Below, one piece after another: positions 1 to 7,542 of a DNA stretch of 59,605 bases; positions within the stretch are counted from its first letter, which is position 1; every line of letters begins with the position of its first letter. The notes under the pieces were generated by a model. It ran no database searches. It saw nothing but the letters and a program-made list of their open reading frames with translations, and was not told where the DNA came from. The stretch lies in assembly GCA_045600025.1 (NCBI GenBank), contig JAZRXC010000064.1:1-59605 (forward strand). Direction: 5' to 3'. A program made the position numbers and the translations under genes. Origin of the DNA: UBA3774 sp045600025. Lineage in GTDB: Bacteria; Bacillota; Clostridia; Lachnospirales; Lachnospiraceae.

Positions 1-1432
1 CCATGATTCTGTCGCACAGTCCGAGCATAACATCAAGATCCTCACCAACGAATACTACGGCAACGCCGTTTTCCTTTTGTTTATTAATCAAATCGTAAAT
101 GGTGTAAGATGCGTTAATATCAAGTCCGCGTACAACGTAAGCGGTTAAAAGAACAGTGGGAGAGGTGGCGATTTCACGACCAACCAGAATCTTCTGAACA
201 TTTCCGCCGGAGAGCTTGCGCACCATTGTGTCAATACTCGGGGTATTAACATCAAGATCCTTAACTACCTGCTTAGCGAGTTCGTGGGGACGCTTGCGGT
301 TAGTAAGCCATGAATTGCCGCTGCGGTATGAGCGGAGCATCATATTGTCGGCCAGGTCCATATTTCCCACAAGACCCATACCGAGACGGTCCTCAGGGAC
401 AAATGAAAGAGATACGCCGAGAGAAGCAATCTTAAGCGGGTCCATGCCGAGAAGTTCTTCTTCTTTGCCGTCATCTTTGAGGTATACAATGGAACCATTT
501 TCTACGGCCTGAAGGCCGGCAATTGCTTCAAGAAGCTCCTTCTGTCCGCAGCCTGCGATTCCCGCAATTCCGAGAATTTCACCGGATCTGATATTGAAGG
601 AGACGTCGTCAAGCTTTTTGATGCCGTCAGCATTTTTAATAGTAAGGTCCTTAACTAATATCCTGTCTTTGGGATTCTTAGGCTCCGGACGGTCTATATT
701 AAGAACTACGCTGTGTCCTACCATCATGTCGGTAAGCTCCTGCGCATTTGTCTCAGCTGTATTTACTTCACCTACATAAGTGCCTTTTCGGAGGATTGTA
801 ACGCGGTCGGATATCTCAAGAACCTCCTGCATCTTATGAGTGATTATAATAATTGATTTGCCATTGGCCTTCATGTTGCGAAGAACCTTGAACAGAGTTT
901 CTGATTCCTGAGGAGTGAGAACGGCAGTCGGCTCATCAAGGATGAGGATGTCGGCACCACGATAGATAACCTTAACTATTTCTACGGTCTGCTTCTGAGA
1001 TACTGACATATCATAGATCTTCTGACGAGGATCAAGCTCAAAGCCGTAGCGATCACAGATTTCACGGATGCGGGCTTCTGCCTTGGATATATTTTTATCT
1101 TCGGGATCAGTAAGACCGAGGATGATATTTTCGGTTGCGGAAAATACATCAACAAGTTTGAAATGCTGATGAATCATACCGATGCGAAGGTCAAATGAAT
1201 CCTTAGGAGAGGCGATATTAACAGGCTGATCATTGATGTATACCTGTCCCTCATCAGGATAATAAATGCCTGCAAGAATATTCATAAGAGTTGTCTTGCC
1301 ACTGCCGTTTTCACCAAGCAGAGCCATGATCTCACCCTCATAAAGATTGAGCGATACGTTTTGGTTGGCTAGAATATCGCCGAATCTTTTGGATACGTGC
1401 TCCATCCGGAGCACAGATTTCTTTTCGTCCAA
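1..1432 (-). CDS. Nucleoside/sugar-type ABC transporter ATPase (two NBDs), truncated at window edge
   Basis: Cytoplasmic ATPase of a purine-nucleoside or sugar ABC importer. Reading the minus strand from a TTG at 1432, preceded by AAGGAG with 7-nt spacing, gives about 477 residues open to the window edge; full-length relatives are about 510. The first NBD has Walker A LLGENGSGKTT near residue 40, a Q-loop (MIHQHFKLV) and Walker B LILDEPTAVLTP. The second has IAGIAGCGQKE and signature LSGGNVQKILVGREIA. Its Walker B region reads LLTAYVVRGLD, without the usual D-E-P, a substitution common in the second half of this family. The BMP-family binding protein lies just upstream, and permeases are expected beyond position 1. 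An in-frame ATG follows a few codons later, so the TTG start is inferred from the ribosome site. Confidence 0.93.
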   Translation of the reverse strand, partial: MDEKKSVLRMEHVSKRFGDILANQNVSLNLYEGEIMALLGENGSGKTTLMNILAGIYYPDEGQVYINDQPVNIASPKDSFDLRIGMIHQHFKLVDVFSATENIILGLTDPEDKNISKAEARIREICDRYGFELDPRQKIYDMSVSQKQTVEIVKVIYRGADILILDEPTAVLTPQESETLFKVLRNMKANGKSIIIITHKMQEVLEISDRVTILRKGTYVGEVNTAETNAQELTDMMVGHSVVLNIDRPEPKNPKDRILVKDLTIKNADGIKKLDDVSFNIRSGEILGIAGIAGCGQKELLEAIAGLQAVENGSIVYLKDDGKEEELLGMDPLKIASLGVSLSFVPEDRLGMGLVGNMDLADNMMLRSYRSGNSWLTNRKRPHELAKQVVKDLDVNTPSIDTMVRKLSGGNVQKILVGREIATSPTVLLTAYVVRGLDINASYTIYDLINKQKENGVAVVFVGEDLDVMLGLCDRIM

Positions 1433-1501
1433 GGTGGTTCTCCTTTCAGGTTCATAACTTACATCAATGCACGTCATACACTGATGTAAAATATGAACGG
1501 A

Positions 1502-1525
1502 TTGGGGAGCCTTGCGGCTCCCCAA
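1502..1525 (-). other. Intercistronic hairpin between BMP lipoprotein and ABC ATPase genes
   Basis: A perfect 10-bp stem (TTGGGGAGCC / GGCTCCCCAA) with a 4-nt loop begins 13 nt after the lipoprotein stop. On the minus strand it is not followed by a strong U-run. A role as mRNA-stabilising or partly terminating hairpin, giving more binding protein than ATPase, is more likely than full termination. Confidence 0.6.
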
Positions 1526-1537
1526 AAGTTGGTCATA

Positions 1538-2740
1538 TTAGAACTTGGTATCAAGCAGAGTGATTCCGTCAATGTTCAGGTCGAAGTAAGGGGCACTGCG
1601 GAACTCTGACTCATGGAAGTAACCATCGATGATTACTTCGGTATCGGGCTGATAATCACCCATATCATCTACATCTGCCAGGTAGGTGGTAAGATTAGCA
1701 CCCTCAACCTGGAAAGTAGCTGTATCAAATACATGTAATGAACCATCTTCAATGGCGGCCTTTGCCTTAGCCAGCGCATCTGCGGTGCCGGGTGCTACAA
1801 CAGCTTCATTGAGATCAGAGAGGATTACGCCGCCGCTCTTAAGATCGCTGCAGTAGTCAACGCCGATTTCAGCATTGTTGGCACGAGCATTGATAAAGGA
1901 TTCAAAGAAAGGAGTCCAGTTAATGCGTGAAGAAACAAGGAAAGTATTAGGAGCTGCGTTAATGGTAGAACCATTATAAGATACGTTAGGAACGCCGGCA
2001 GTCTCACAAGCAGTAGGAGCACCCATTGAATCTGCGTGCTGGCTTATAAGAACACAACCGTTGTTAATAAGCATCTGTGCGCCTTCCTTCTCGGCTATCT
2101 CATCATACCAAGAACCGGTGAAGGTAACTTCCATTGTAGCGGAAGGGCATACGCTGCGAACGCCGAGGAAGAATGAGGTGTAACCGGAAATAACTTCAGC
2201 ATAAGTGAAAGCTCCGATGTAACCAACCTTAGCCTGGTCAGCAGTAATCTTGCCTTCTTCGATCATCTGATTGAGTTTCATGCCACCTACAACACCTGCA
2301 AGGTAACGACCCTGGTAGATGCTTGCGAAAGCGTTAACGAAGTTCGGAAGCTTCTCAGTGTGAGCCTTGGTACCTGTAGCATGTGCGAAGTAAACATCAG
2401 TATATTCCTTGGCTGCCTGAAGAATATAAGGCTCATGACCAAAGCTGTCTGCAAACACGGCATTGCATCCGCTGTCAACCAGGTCGCAAGCTGCTTCATA
2501 GCACTCTTGACCCTCGGGAATGTTGGTCTTGATGATATAGCCTGAGCCCTCTTCGAGACCGCAATTCTTACAAGCGTCTTTGAAACCGTTAATGAAGTTA
2601 AGGTCATAAGTAGAGTTTTCATCATGGAGGCAGATAAGACCGATTTTAACGTTTCCGCCATCTGATGAACCTGAGTCGCCGCATGCTGTAAGGGTAAATA
2701 CCATCGCAAGAGCGAGCAAAAGTGATACAAACTTTTTCAT
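1538..2740 (-). CDS. BMP-family purine nucleoside-binding lipoprotein
   Basis: Extracellular substrate-binding lipoprotein of a BMP/Med/NupA-type ABC importer; the family binds purine nucleosides. The 400-residue product begins with a lipoprotein signal (KK, hydrophobic stretch) and lipobox L-T-A-C with the lipidated Cys at residue 20. The mature part has the family's opening (VKIGLICLHDENSTYDLNF), the YQGRYLAGVVGG segment near 145 and a C-terminal DGYFHESEFRSAPYFDLN. A strong AAGGAGG lies before the ATG. It precedes the ABC ATPase and follows xpt on the same strand; this and the guanine-type riboswitch on xpt support a purine substrate. No clear promoter was seen in the 89-nt gap after the xpt terminator. 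Confidence 0.9.
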   Translation of the reverse strand: MKKFVSLLLALAMVFTLTACGDSGSSDGGNVKIGLICLHDENSTYDLNFINGFKDACKNCGLEEGSGYIIKTNIPEGQECYEAACDLVDSGCNAVFADSFGHEPYILQAAKEYTDVYFAHATGTKAHTEKLPNFVNAFASIYQGRYLAGVVGGMKLNQMIEEGKITADQAKVGYIGAFTYAEVISGYTSFFLGVRSVCPSATMEVTFTGSWYDEIAEKEGAQMLINNGCVLISQHADSMGAPTACETAGVPNVSYNGSTINAAPNTFLVSSRINWTPFFESFINARANNAEIGVDYCSDLKSGGVILSDLNEAVVAPGTADALAKAKAAIEDGSLHVFDTATFQVEGANLTTYLADVDDMGDYQPDTEVIIDGYFHESEFRSAPYFDLNIDGITLLDTKF

Positions 2741-2806
2741 AACTGATCCTCCTTAAAAAGAACATTTATAAATAGGGCAATGCCCATAGGATACATATTT
2801 AAATAT

Positions 2807-2830
2807 AAAAAGGCACCTTATGCGGATGCC
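2807..2830 (-). terminator. Rho-independent terminator of xpt
   Basis: On the minus strand a six-pair stem (GGCATC / GGTGCC, one G-U pair) with a 7-nt loop is followed by five U. It begins at the xpt stop codon. It would separate xpt from the transporter genes. Confidence 0.65.
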
Positions 2831-3402
2831 TATTTACGGAAGGTCAGAGAATCCTCTGACATAGTCTCAACCTGAGCGAGGGACTCCACGCGGATTCCTT
2901 TAGCGCGGAGCTCATCTCCGCCACCCTGGAAGGCCTTCTCTATCATAATCGCACAACCAACGAGCTGCGCGCCTGACTGTTCAACTAAAGAAATGAGACT
3001 CTTCAGTGCTCCGCCTACCGCCAAAAAATCATCTACGATGAGTATGCGCTCGGCGGGATCCAAAAAGTCCCTGTTGATGGTCATGTCATAATCTGTTCCG
3101 TGTGTATATGAATGTGTGGGTGCCGAAAGTATATCACCTTGTACGTTAGAAGAGGTGTGTTTTTTTGCAAAAACTACAGGGATGCCCATCTTAAGACCTA
3201 CGGCGGTAGCAACAGCTATGCCGCTTGCTTCTACGGTGAAAACTTTTGTGGGATGGGAGTCAGAATAGAGTGAAGCAATTTCATCTGCAATAGCAGACAG
3301 TAAATCGATGTCTATATTCTGATTTAAGAAATGTCCTACTTTAAGAACATTTCCGGGCAATACTATGCCATCTTTTTTGATTCGATCTTCTAATTGCTTC
3401 AT
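2830..3402 (-). CDS. xpt: Xanthine phosphoribosyltransferase
   Basis: Converts xanthine plus PRPP to XMP in purine salvage. The 190-residue protein matches the Firmicute Xpt family end to end: MKQLEDRIKKDGIVLPGNVLKV at the N-terminus, VEASGIAVATAVGLKMGIPVVFAKKH, the PRPP-binding motif ILIVDDFLAVGGALKSL near residues 124-140, and IMIEKAFQGGGDEL. The ATG at 3402 is chosen because the family begins there; upstream codons in frame lie inside the leader terminator. The ribosome site (GAGGG) is close to the start. The mRNA leader carries a purine riboswitch and an intrinsic terminator, so expression should fall when guanine-type purines are plentiful. Confidence 0.96.
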   Translation of the reverse strand: MKQLEDRIKKDGIVLPGNVLKVGHFLNQNIDIDLLSAIADEIASLYSDSHPTKVFTVEASGIAVATAVGLKMGIPVVFAKKHTSSNVQGDILSAPTHSYTHGTDYDMTINRDFLDPAERILIVDDFLAVGGALKSLISLVEQSGAQLVGCAIMIEKAFQGGGDELRAKGIRVESLAQVETMSEDSLTFRK

Positions 3403-3418
3403 ATTCCCTCGATGAAAA

Positions 3419-3448
3419 TAAAAAAACAGACCTCCCTCAAGATCTGTT
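3419..3448 (-). terminator. Leader terminator of the xpt purine riboswitch
   Basis: On the minus strand an eight-pair stem (AACAGATC / GGTCTGTT, one G-U pair) with an 8-nt loop runs into an uninterrupted U-run, 17 nt before the xpt ATG. The segment at 3447-3455, just upstream and overlapping the base of the stem, is perfectly complementary over 9 nt to the 5' strand of aptamer helix P1 (3562-3570). This offers an antiterminator-like alternative pairing. Confidence 0.8.
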
Positions 3449-3498
3449 GCCGATAGCTGCAAAAAACGAAAGCAGCGATGCAAGTAAACTTGCATCTA

Positions 3499-3570
3499 AT
3501 CCGATAGTCGCAACTTCAATGGCGTTACGGTAGAAACTTTTGGGCCATATATCCAAAATTATATCGGCAA
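3499..3570 (-). ncRNA. Purine riboswitch aptamer (guanine type) in the xpt leader
   Basis: Read on the minus strand. P1 pairs CCGAU with AUCGG. J1/2 is AUAAUU. J2/3 has the diagnostic GUUUCUACC (3529-3537). J3/1 is ACU, with C at the ligand-contact position, which specifies guanine, hypoxanthine or xanthine rather than adenine. P3 is CGUAAC/GUUGCG. Loops L2 (3544-3552) and L3 (3515-3523) are 9 nt each instead of the usual 7, and share a 5-nt complement (AUGGC with GCCAU) for the loop-loop contact. The element lies directly ahead of xpt and a leader terminator. This leader and the divergent promoter area account for the 333-nt gap 3403-3735. Confidence 0.88.
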
Positions 3571-3588
3571 TATTTATTTTCTGCATCT

Positions 3589-3617
3589 AATATGCCTTAT
3601 ATTTTGCCCTATGTCAA
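3589..3617 (-). promoter_or_regulatory. Sigma-A promoter of xpt
   Basis: On the minus strand TTGACA (3612-3617) and CATATT (3589-3594) are separated by 17 nt. Initiation would fall just upstream of the purine aptamer. Confidence 0.7.
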
Positions 3618-3735
3618 TAGTTTAAAATTTAATAATCTATTTTAACAATCAATATGTGTCTTTTATAAAAACTTTATAATAGATTTATTGCGAAAAAGAA
3701 CTCGCTGGGTTATATTATCTACGAAAGGGAAATGT

Positions 3736-4596
3736 ATGAATTTTTTTGATAAACTGGAAAAACGTATAGGACGGTTCGCAATTTCGAACCTCATGCTGTA
3801 TCTAATTATAGTATATGTAATCGGCTTTATAATTCTCAGAGTCAATCCCGAATTATATATTGACTATCTTTCGCTTAACGCCAAAGAAATCCTTTCGGGA
3901 CAGGTATGGCGCATAGTTACCTATCTGTGTTTCCCGCCATCTACCGATCTACTGTATATGGCACTATATACAATAATCTTTTATTCTCTCGGCACTTCGC
4001 TCGAGAGGATGTGGGGCGCATTCAGATTTAATGTATTCATATTTTTAGGTGTTATAGGCAATGTTATTGCCGCACTTGTTATTTATCTTGCTTTTGATCA
4101 GATTATGCTGATTACTGCAAGTGAGTTATACCTTTCAATGCTGCTTGCTATGGCGGCTACTATACCTAATGCCAGCTTTTACCTGTTCTTTATCCTTCCG
4201 GTTAAGGCAAAATGGTTTGGTTTCTTCTACGGAGTAGTAATCGCATTTGATGTTATCAGTGCAATTATGTCCGGCAACTGGCCTTCGGCGATTGCAGTCA
4301 TCATGTCGATATTTAACTTCATTATATTCTATATATTCCTTCGCAAAAAATCGTGGGCAAATGCAATGGGATTCGGGCGTACGACTACACAAAAGAATTT
4401 TAAAAAGCAGATGGATGAATCCAAGAAAGAACAGCCTGCGTCTAAACCTGTAGTAAGACATCGTTGTTCAGTATGCGGTATCACAGATCTTGATGCACCG
4501 GATATGGTGTTCCGATATTGCAGCAAATGTGACGGAGAGCATGAGTACTGCAGCGAGCATCTCTACACACACGAACATATTCATAAAGAAAATTAA
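3736..4596 (+). CDS. Rhomboid-fold membrane protein with C-terminal zinc ribbon
   Basis: Integral membrane protein of 286 residues, resembling a rhomboid-family group common in Clostridia. Hydrophobic segments lie at about 17-35, 70-88, 98-120, 126-142, 147-176 and 183-202. A loop with ERMWG (90-94) resembles the rhomboid L1 region. The usual GxSG catalytic serine motif is not visible; the matching region reads TASELYLS (127-134). The soluble tail has C244, C247, C262, C265 and C272 plus several His, as in a zinc ribbon. The ATG at 3736 follows AAAGGG; an in-frame ATG at 3688 lacks a ribosome site. A TATAAT lies at 3675-3680 without a good -35. It ends shortly before the recA promoter. Function unknown. 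Confidence 0.75.
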   Translation: MNFFDKLEKRIGRFAISNLMLYLIIVYVIGFIILRVNPELYIDYLSLNAKEILSGQVWRIVTYLCFPPSTDLLYMALYTIIFYSLGTSLERMWGAFRFNVFIFLGVIGNVIAALVIYLAFDQIMLITASELYLSMLLAMAATIPNASFYLFFILPVKAKWFGFFYGVVIAFDVISAIMSGNWPSAIAVIMSIFNFIIFYIFLRKKSWANAMGFGRTTTQKNFKKQMDESKKEQPASKPVVRHRCSVCGITDLDAPDMVFRYCSKCDGEHEYCSEHLYTHEHIHKEN

Positions 4597-4604
4597 AAAT
4601 AGTA

Positions 4605-4633
4605 TTGACATATATAAATATGTGTATTATCAT
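4605..4633 (+). promoter_or_regulatory. recA promoter
   Basis: TTGACA (4605-4610), a 17-nt spacer and TATCAT (4628-4633). The start point would fall inside or just before the LexA boxes. Confidence 0.8.
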
Positions 4634-4634
4634 A

Positions 4635-4662
4635 CGAACATAAGTTCACGAACATTTGTTTG
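4635..4662 (+). promoter_or_regulatory. Two tandem LexA (SOS) boxes
   Basis: CGAACATAAGTTCA (4635-4648) matches the Gram-positive SOS box with GAAC-N4-GTTC. It abuts CGAACATTTGTTTG (4649-4662), which has one change in the second half-site. They lie immediately downstream of the recA -10, where LexA would block initiation. Confidence 0.87.
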
Positions 4663-4692
4663 GAGTCCGGAGAGACCCTACAGGAGGTTCAT

Positions 4693-5769
4693 ATGATTAA
4701 TCAAGAAAAGTTAAAAGCACTGGATGCAACATTAGCCAACATCGAGAAGGCATACGGTAAGGGTGCCGTTATGAAGCTCGGTGATGATTCTGCCAAGCTC
4801 AATGTTGAGACTATCTCAACAGGTTCACTTAGTTTGGATATTGCTCTTGGACTCGGCGGTGTTCCGCGCGGACGTATTATTGAGATTTACGGTCCGGAGT
4901 CGAGCGGCAAGACTACGCTGGCCCTTCATGTAATAGCAGAAGCACAGAAGGCTGACGGTATTGCCGGCTTTATTGATGCCGAGCATGCATTGGATCCCGT
5001 ATATGCCAAGAGCATTGGTGTAGATATTGACAATCTCTATATTTCGCAGCCTGATAACGGTGAGCAGGCACTCGAGATTGCTGAAGCTATGGTAAGATCA
5101 GGCGCTATTGATATTATTGTGGTTGACTCCGTTGCGGCACTCGTACCTAAGGCAGAGATTGACGGAGAGATGAGTGACCAGCAGGTTGGTCTGCAGGCAC
5201 GCCTTATGTCCAAGGCACTTCGTAAGCTTACGGCCGTTATATCCAAGTCTAATTGCGTTGTTATTTTCATCAACCAGCTTCGTGAAAAGATTGGCGTTAT
5301 GTTCGGCAATCCCGAGACAACTACTGGCGGACGCGCACTTAAGTTCTATTCATCTATCAGACTTGATATCCGCAGAACAGATTATCTTAAGGCAGGCGGC
5401 GAGCATGTTGGTAATAGAGTAAAGGTAAAAGTAGTTAAGAATAAAGTTGCTCCGCCTTTCCGTGAAGCTGAATTTGATATTATGTTCGGTAAAGGTGTCA
5501 GCAAGTCAGGCGATGTTCTCGACCTTGCAACCAATATCGGCTTAGTTGAGAAGAGCGGCTCTTGGTATGGCTATATGAATGAGCGTATCGGACAGGGCCG
5601 TGAGAATGCTAAACTGTACCTTGAGGAACATCCGGATGTTATGAATGAATTAGACAAAAAGGTTCGCGAGCATTACGGATTTATCGAAGGAGAGACTGTG
5701 CAGGTCAAGGCTATCGATCCTGATGAAGCTGCGGCTCATGCTTCAAAGCGCGGAAGCGAAGACAAGTAA
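4693..5769 (+). CDS. recA: RecA recombinase
   Basis: DNA-dependent ATPase that forms filaments on single-stranded DNA, drives strand exchange and activates LexA self-cleavage. The 358-residue protein is full length. Walker A GPESSGKT is at 67-74. IIVVDSVAALVPKAEI gives Walker B, followed by loop L1, INQLREKIGVMFGNPETTTGG (loop L2) and ALKFYSSIRLDIRR. The C-terminus is acidic and variable as usual. The ATG at 4693 follows AGGAGG with 5-nt spacing. It is a single-gene unit with its own SOS promoter and a strong terminator shortly after the stop. Confidence 0.98.
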   Translation: MINQEKLKALDATLANIEKAYGKGAVMKLGDDSAKLNVETISTGSLSLDIALGLGGVPRGRIIEIYGPESSGKTTLALHVIAEAQKADGIAGFIDAEHALDPVYAKSIGVDIDNLYISQPDNGEQALEIAEAMVRSGAIDIIVVDSVAALVPKAEIDGEMSDQQVGLQARLMSKALRKLTAVISKSNCVVIFINQLREKIGVMFGNPETTTGGRALKFYSSIRLDIRRTDYLKAGGEHVGNRVKVKVVKNKVAPPFREAEFDIMFGKGVSKSGDVLDLATNIGLVEKSGSWYGYMNERIGQGRENAKLYLEEHPDVMNELDKKVREHYGFIEGETVQVKAIDPDEAAAHASKRGSEDK

Positions 5770-5782
5770 GAAATCTCGCTGA

Positions 5783-5811
5783 TTGACAAGGTTTTTTAAT
5801 CGGTATATAAT
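5783..5811 (+). promoter_or_regulatory. Consensus sigma-A promoter of rny
   Basis: Perfect TTGACA (5783-5788) and TATAAT (5806-5811) with 17-nt spacing, located in the recA 3' untranslated region. Transcription should start near 5818, inside the left arm of the adjacent hairpin. Confidence 0.85.
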
Positions 5812-5838
5812 AAGTTGATTGCTTTATGCAATCAACTT
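5812..5838 (+). terminator. recA terminator overlapping the rny start point
   Basis: A perfect 11-bp stem (AAGTTGATTGC / GCAATCAACTT) with a 5-nt loop is followed by a U-rich stretch (5839-5848). Transcripts coming from recA would form the full hairpin. Transcripts starting at the rny promoter begin within its left arm and would escape it. Confidence 0.8.
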
Positions 5839-5882
5839 ATTTCTTTTTTGCACATTTAAAACTAAATAAAGGAGGTGCTCCT

Positions 5883-7436
5883 GTGACACAGACACAAATT
5901 ATTCTGATTGCAGTCGTAGCAGTAGTATTAGCTATCGTAGTTGCCTCCCTTGTAACTTGGCTCATTCGTAAAAATATCTATGAAAAGAAAATCGGTTCTG
6001 CTGAAGATAAATCCAGACAGATTATAGACGAAGCGGTTAAAACCGCAGAGACCAAAAAGAGGGAAGCTTTACTTGAAGCTAAAGAAGAAAATCTGAGAGC
6101 AAAGAACGAGTGGGAGAAAGAACTCCGCGAGCGTAATTCAGAGCTTCAGAAAAAAGAAAACCGCATCCAAACCAAGGAAGAGAGTATCGATAAAAAGACT
6201 GAAAACCTTGAAAGACGCGAACAAAGTCTTACAGCAAGAGAAGAAAACTTCAATAAGCGCCGTGAAGAGCTTGATACCATGATCGCAGAAGAGAAGGTAC
6301 AGCTGGAGCGCATCTCAGGCCTAACCTCCGAAGAAGCAAAGACTTATCTGCTGAGACTTGTAGAGGACGATATCAAACATGATACGGCCAAAATCATCAA
6401 GGAAAACGATGCTTACGCCAGAGAAGAGTCCGAAAAGAAAGCCAAAGAGTATATCGTAACGGCCATTCAAAAATGTGCTGCCGATCATGTGGCTGAGACT
6501 ACCATTTCAGTTGTTTCACTTCCGAACGATGATATGAAGGGTAGAATTATCGGACGTGAGGGTCGTAATATCAGAGCTCTTGAGACACTTACCGGAGTTG
6601 AACTCATAGTAGACGATACGCCGGAAGCAGTTATCTTATCAGGATTTGATCCTATGCGCCGCGAGGTTGCGCGTATTGCTCTTGAAAAGCTTATTGCTGA
6701 CGGACGTATTCATCCGGCTCGCATTGAAGAGATGGTTGAAAAAGCCCAGAAAGAAGTTGATGAGATGGTTAAGGAAGCCGGCGAAAATGCTGTATTTGAA
6801 GCGGGCGTAACCGGTATTCATCCCGAACTCATCAGACTACTTGGTAAGATGCGTTTCCGTACAAGCTATGGACAGAATGCGCTTAAGCACAGCATTGAAG
6901 TTGCTCAGATTTCAGGACTTTTGGCAGGCGAGCTCGGACTTGATGTTCGCATGGCAAAGCGTGCCGGACTGCTTCATGATATCGGTAAGAGCCTTGATCA
7001 TGAGATTGAAGGTTCGCATATTCAGATCGGTGCTGATCTCTGCAGAAAGTACAAAGAATCACCCATTGTTATTAATGCTGTAGAGTCACACCACGGTGAT
7101 GTAGAGCCCACAAGCCTTATTTCCTGCATAGTACAGGCGGCGGATACAATTTCTGCAGCTCGTCCCGGTGCAAGACGTGAGACCCTTGAGACTTATACTA
7201 ACAGACTCAAGCAGCTTGAAGAGATCACAGATTCCTTTAAGGGTGTTGATAAGTCATTTGCAATTCAGGCTGGCCGCGAAGTTCGCATTATGGTTATTCC
7301 CGAACAGGTTAGTGATGATGACATGGTTATCATGGCAAGAGATATTGCTAAGCGCATCGAAGATGAGCTGGTATATCCCGGACAGATTAAAGTTAATGTC
7401 ATTCGTGAATCCAGAGTTAGCGACGTCGCGAAGTAA
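5883..7436 (+). CDS. rny: Ribonuclease Y
   Basis: Membrane-anchored endoribonuclease that starts mRNA decay in many Firmicutes. The 517-residue protein has an N-terminal transmembrane helix (5-27), a long charged coiled coil (about 35-145), a KH RNA-binding domain with IIGREGRN at 222-229, and an HD domain with LLHDIGK and the metal-binding His-Asp at 365-366. The GTG at 5883 is chosen because AGGAGG lies 7 nt upstream and the membrane anchor then starts at residue 5. An ATG at 5826 lies inside the upstream hairpin and has no ribosome site. It has its own consensus promoter and a following terminator. Confidence 0.97.
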   Translation: MTQTQIILIAVVAVVLAIVVASLVTWLIRKNIYEKKIGSAEDKSRQIIDEAVKTAETKKREALLEAKEENLRAKNEWEKELRERNSELQKKENRIQTKEESIDKKTENLERREQSLTAREENFNKRREELDTMIAEEKVQLERISGLTSEEAKTYLLRLVEDDIKHDTAKIIKENDAYAREESEKKAKEYIVTAIQKCAADHVAETTISVVSLPNDDMKGRIIGREGRNIRALETLTGVELIVDDTPEAVILSGFDPMRREVARIALEKLIADGRIHPARIEEMVEKAQKEVDEMVKEAGENAVFEAGVTGIHPELIRLLGKMRFRTSYGQNALKHSIEVAQISGLLAGELGLDVRMAKRAGLLHDIGKSLDHEIEGSHIQIGADLCRKYKESPIVINAVESHHGDVEPTSLISCIVQAADTISAARPGARRETLETYTNRLKQLEEITDSFKGVDKSFAIQAGREVRIMVIPEQVSDDDMVIMARDIAKRIEDELVYPGQIKVNVIRESRVSDVAK

Positions 7437-7442
7437 TAAGAT

Positions 7443-7480
7443 GGATGGTTTCGATTATTCGAAGCCATCCTCTTTTTTTA
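7443..7480 (+). terminator. rny terminator
   Basis: A 12-pair stem (GGATGGTTTCGA / TCGAAGCCATCC, one G-U pair) with loop TTAT is followed by TC and a U-run. Confidence 0.88.
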
Positions 7481-7542
7481 TTCCGGAACTTGTAATATAA
7501 TTGTATTAATTAATTTTGATATGGCACCGATTGGAGATTATT

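Noticed and set aside
1502..1525. Full terminator ending the BMP lipoprotein transcript
   Set aside because: No U-run follows on the minus strand, and the ATPase gene downstream has no separate promoter that I could see.
4571..4583. CGAACATATTCAT near the end of the rhomboid-like gene as a further LexA box
   Set aside because: The second half-site is not GTTC at the right spacing and it lies in coding sequence.
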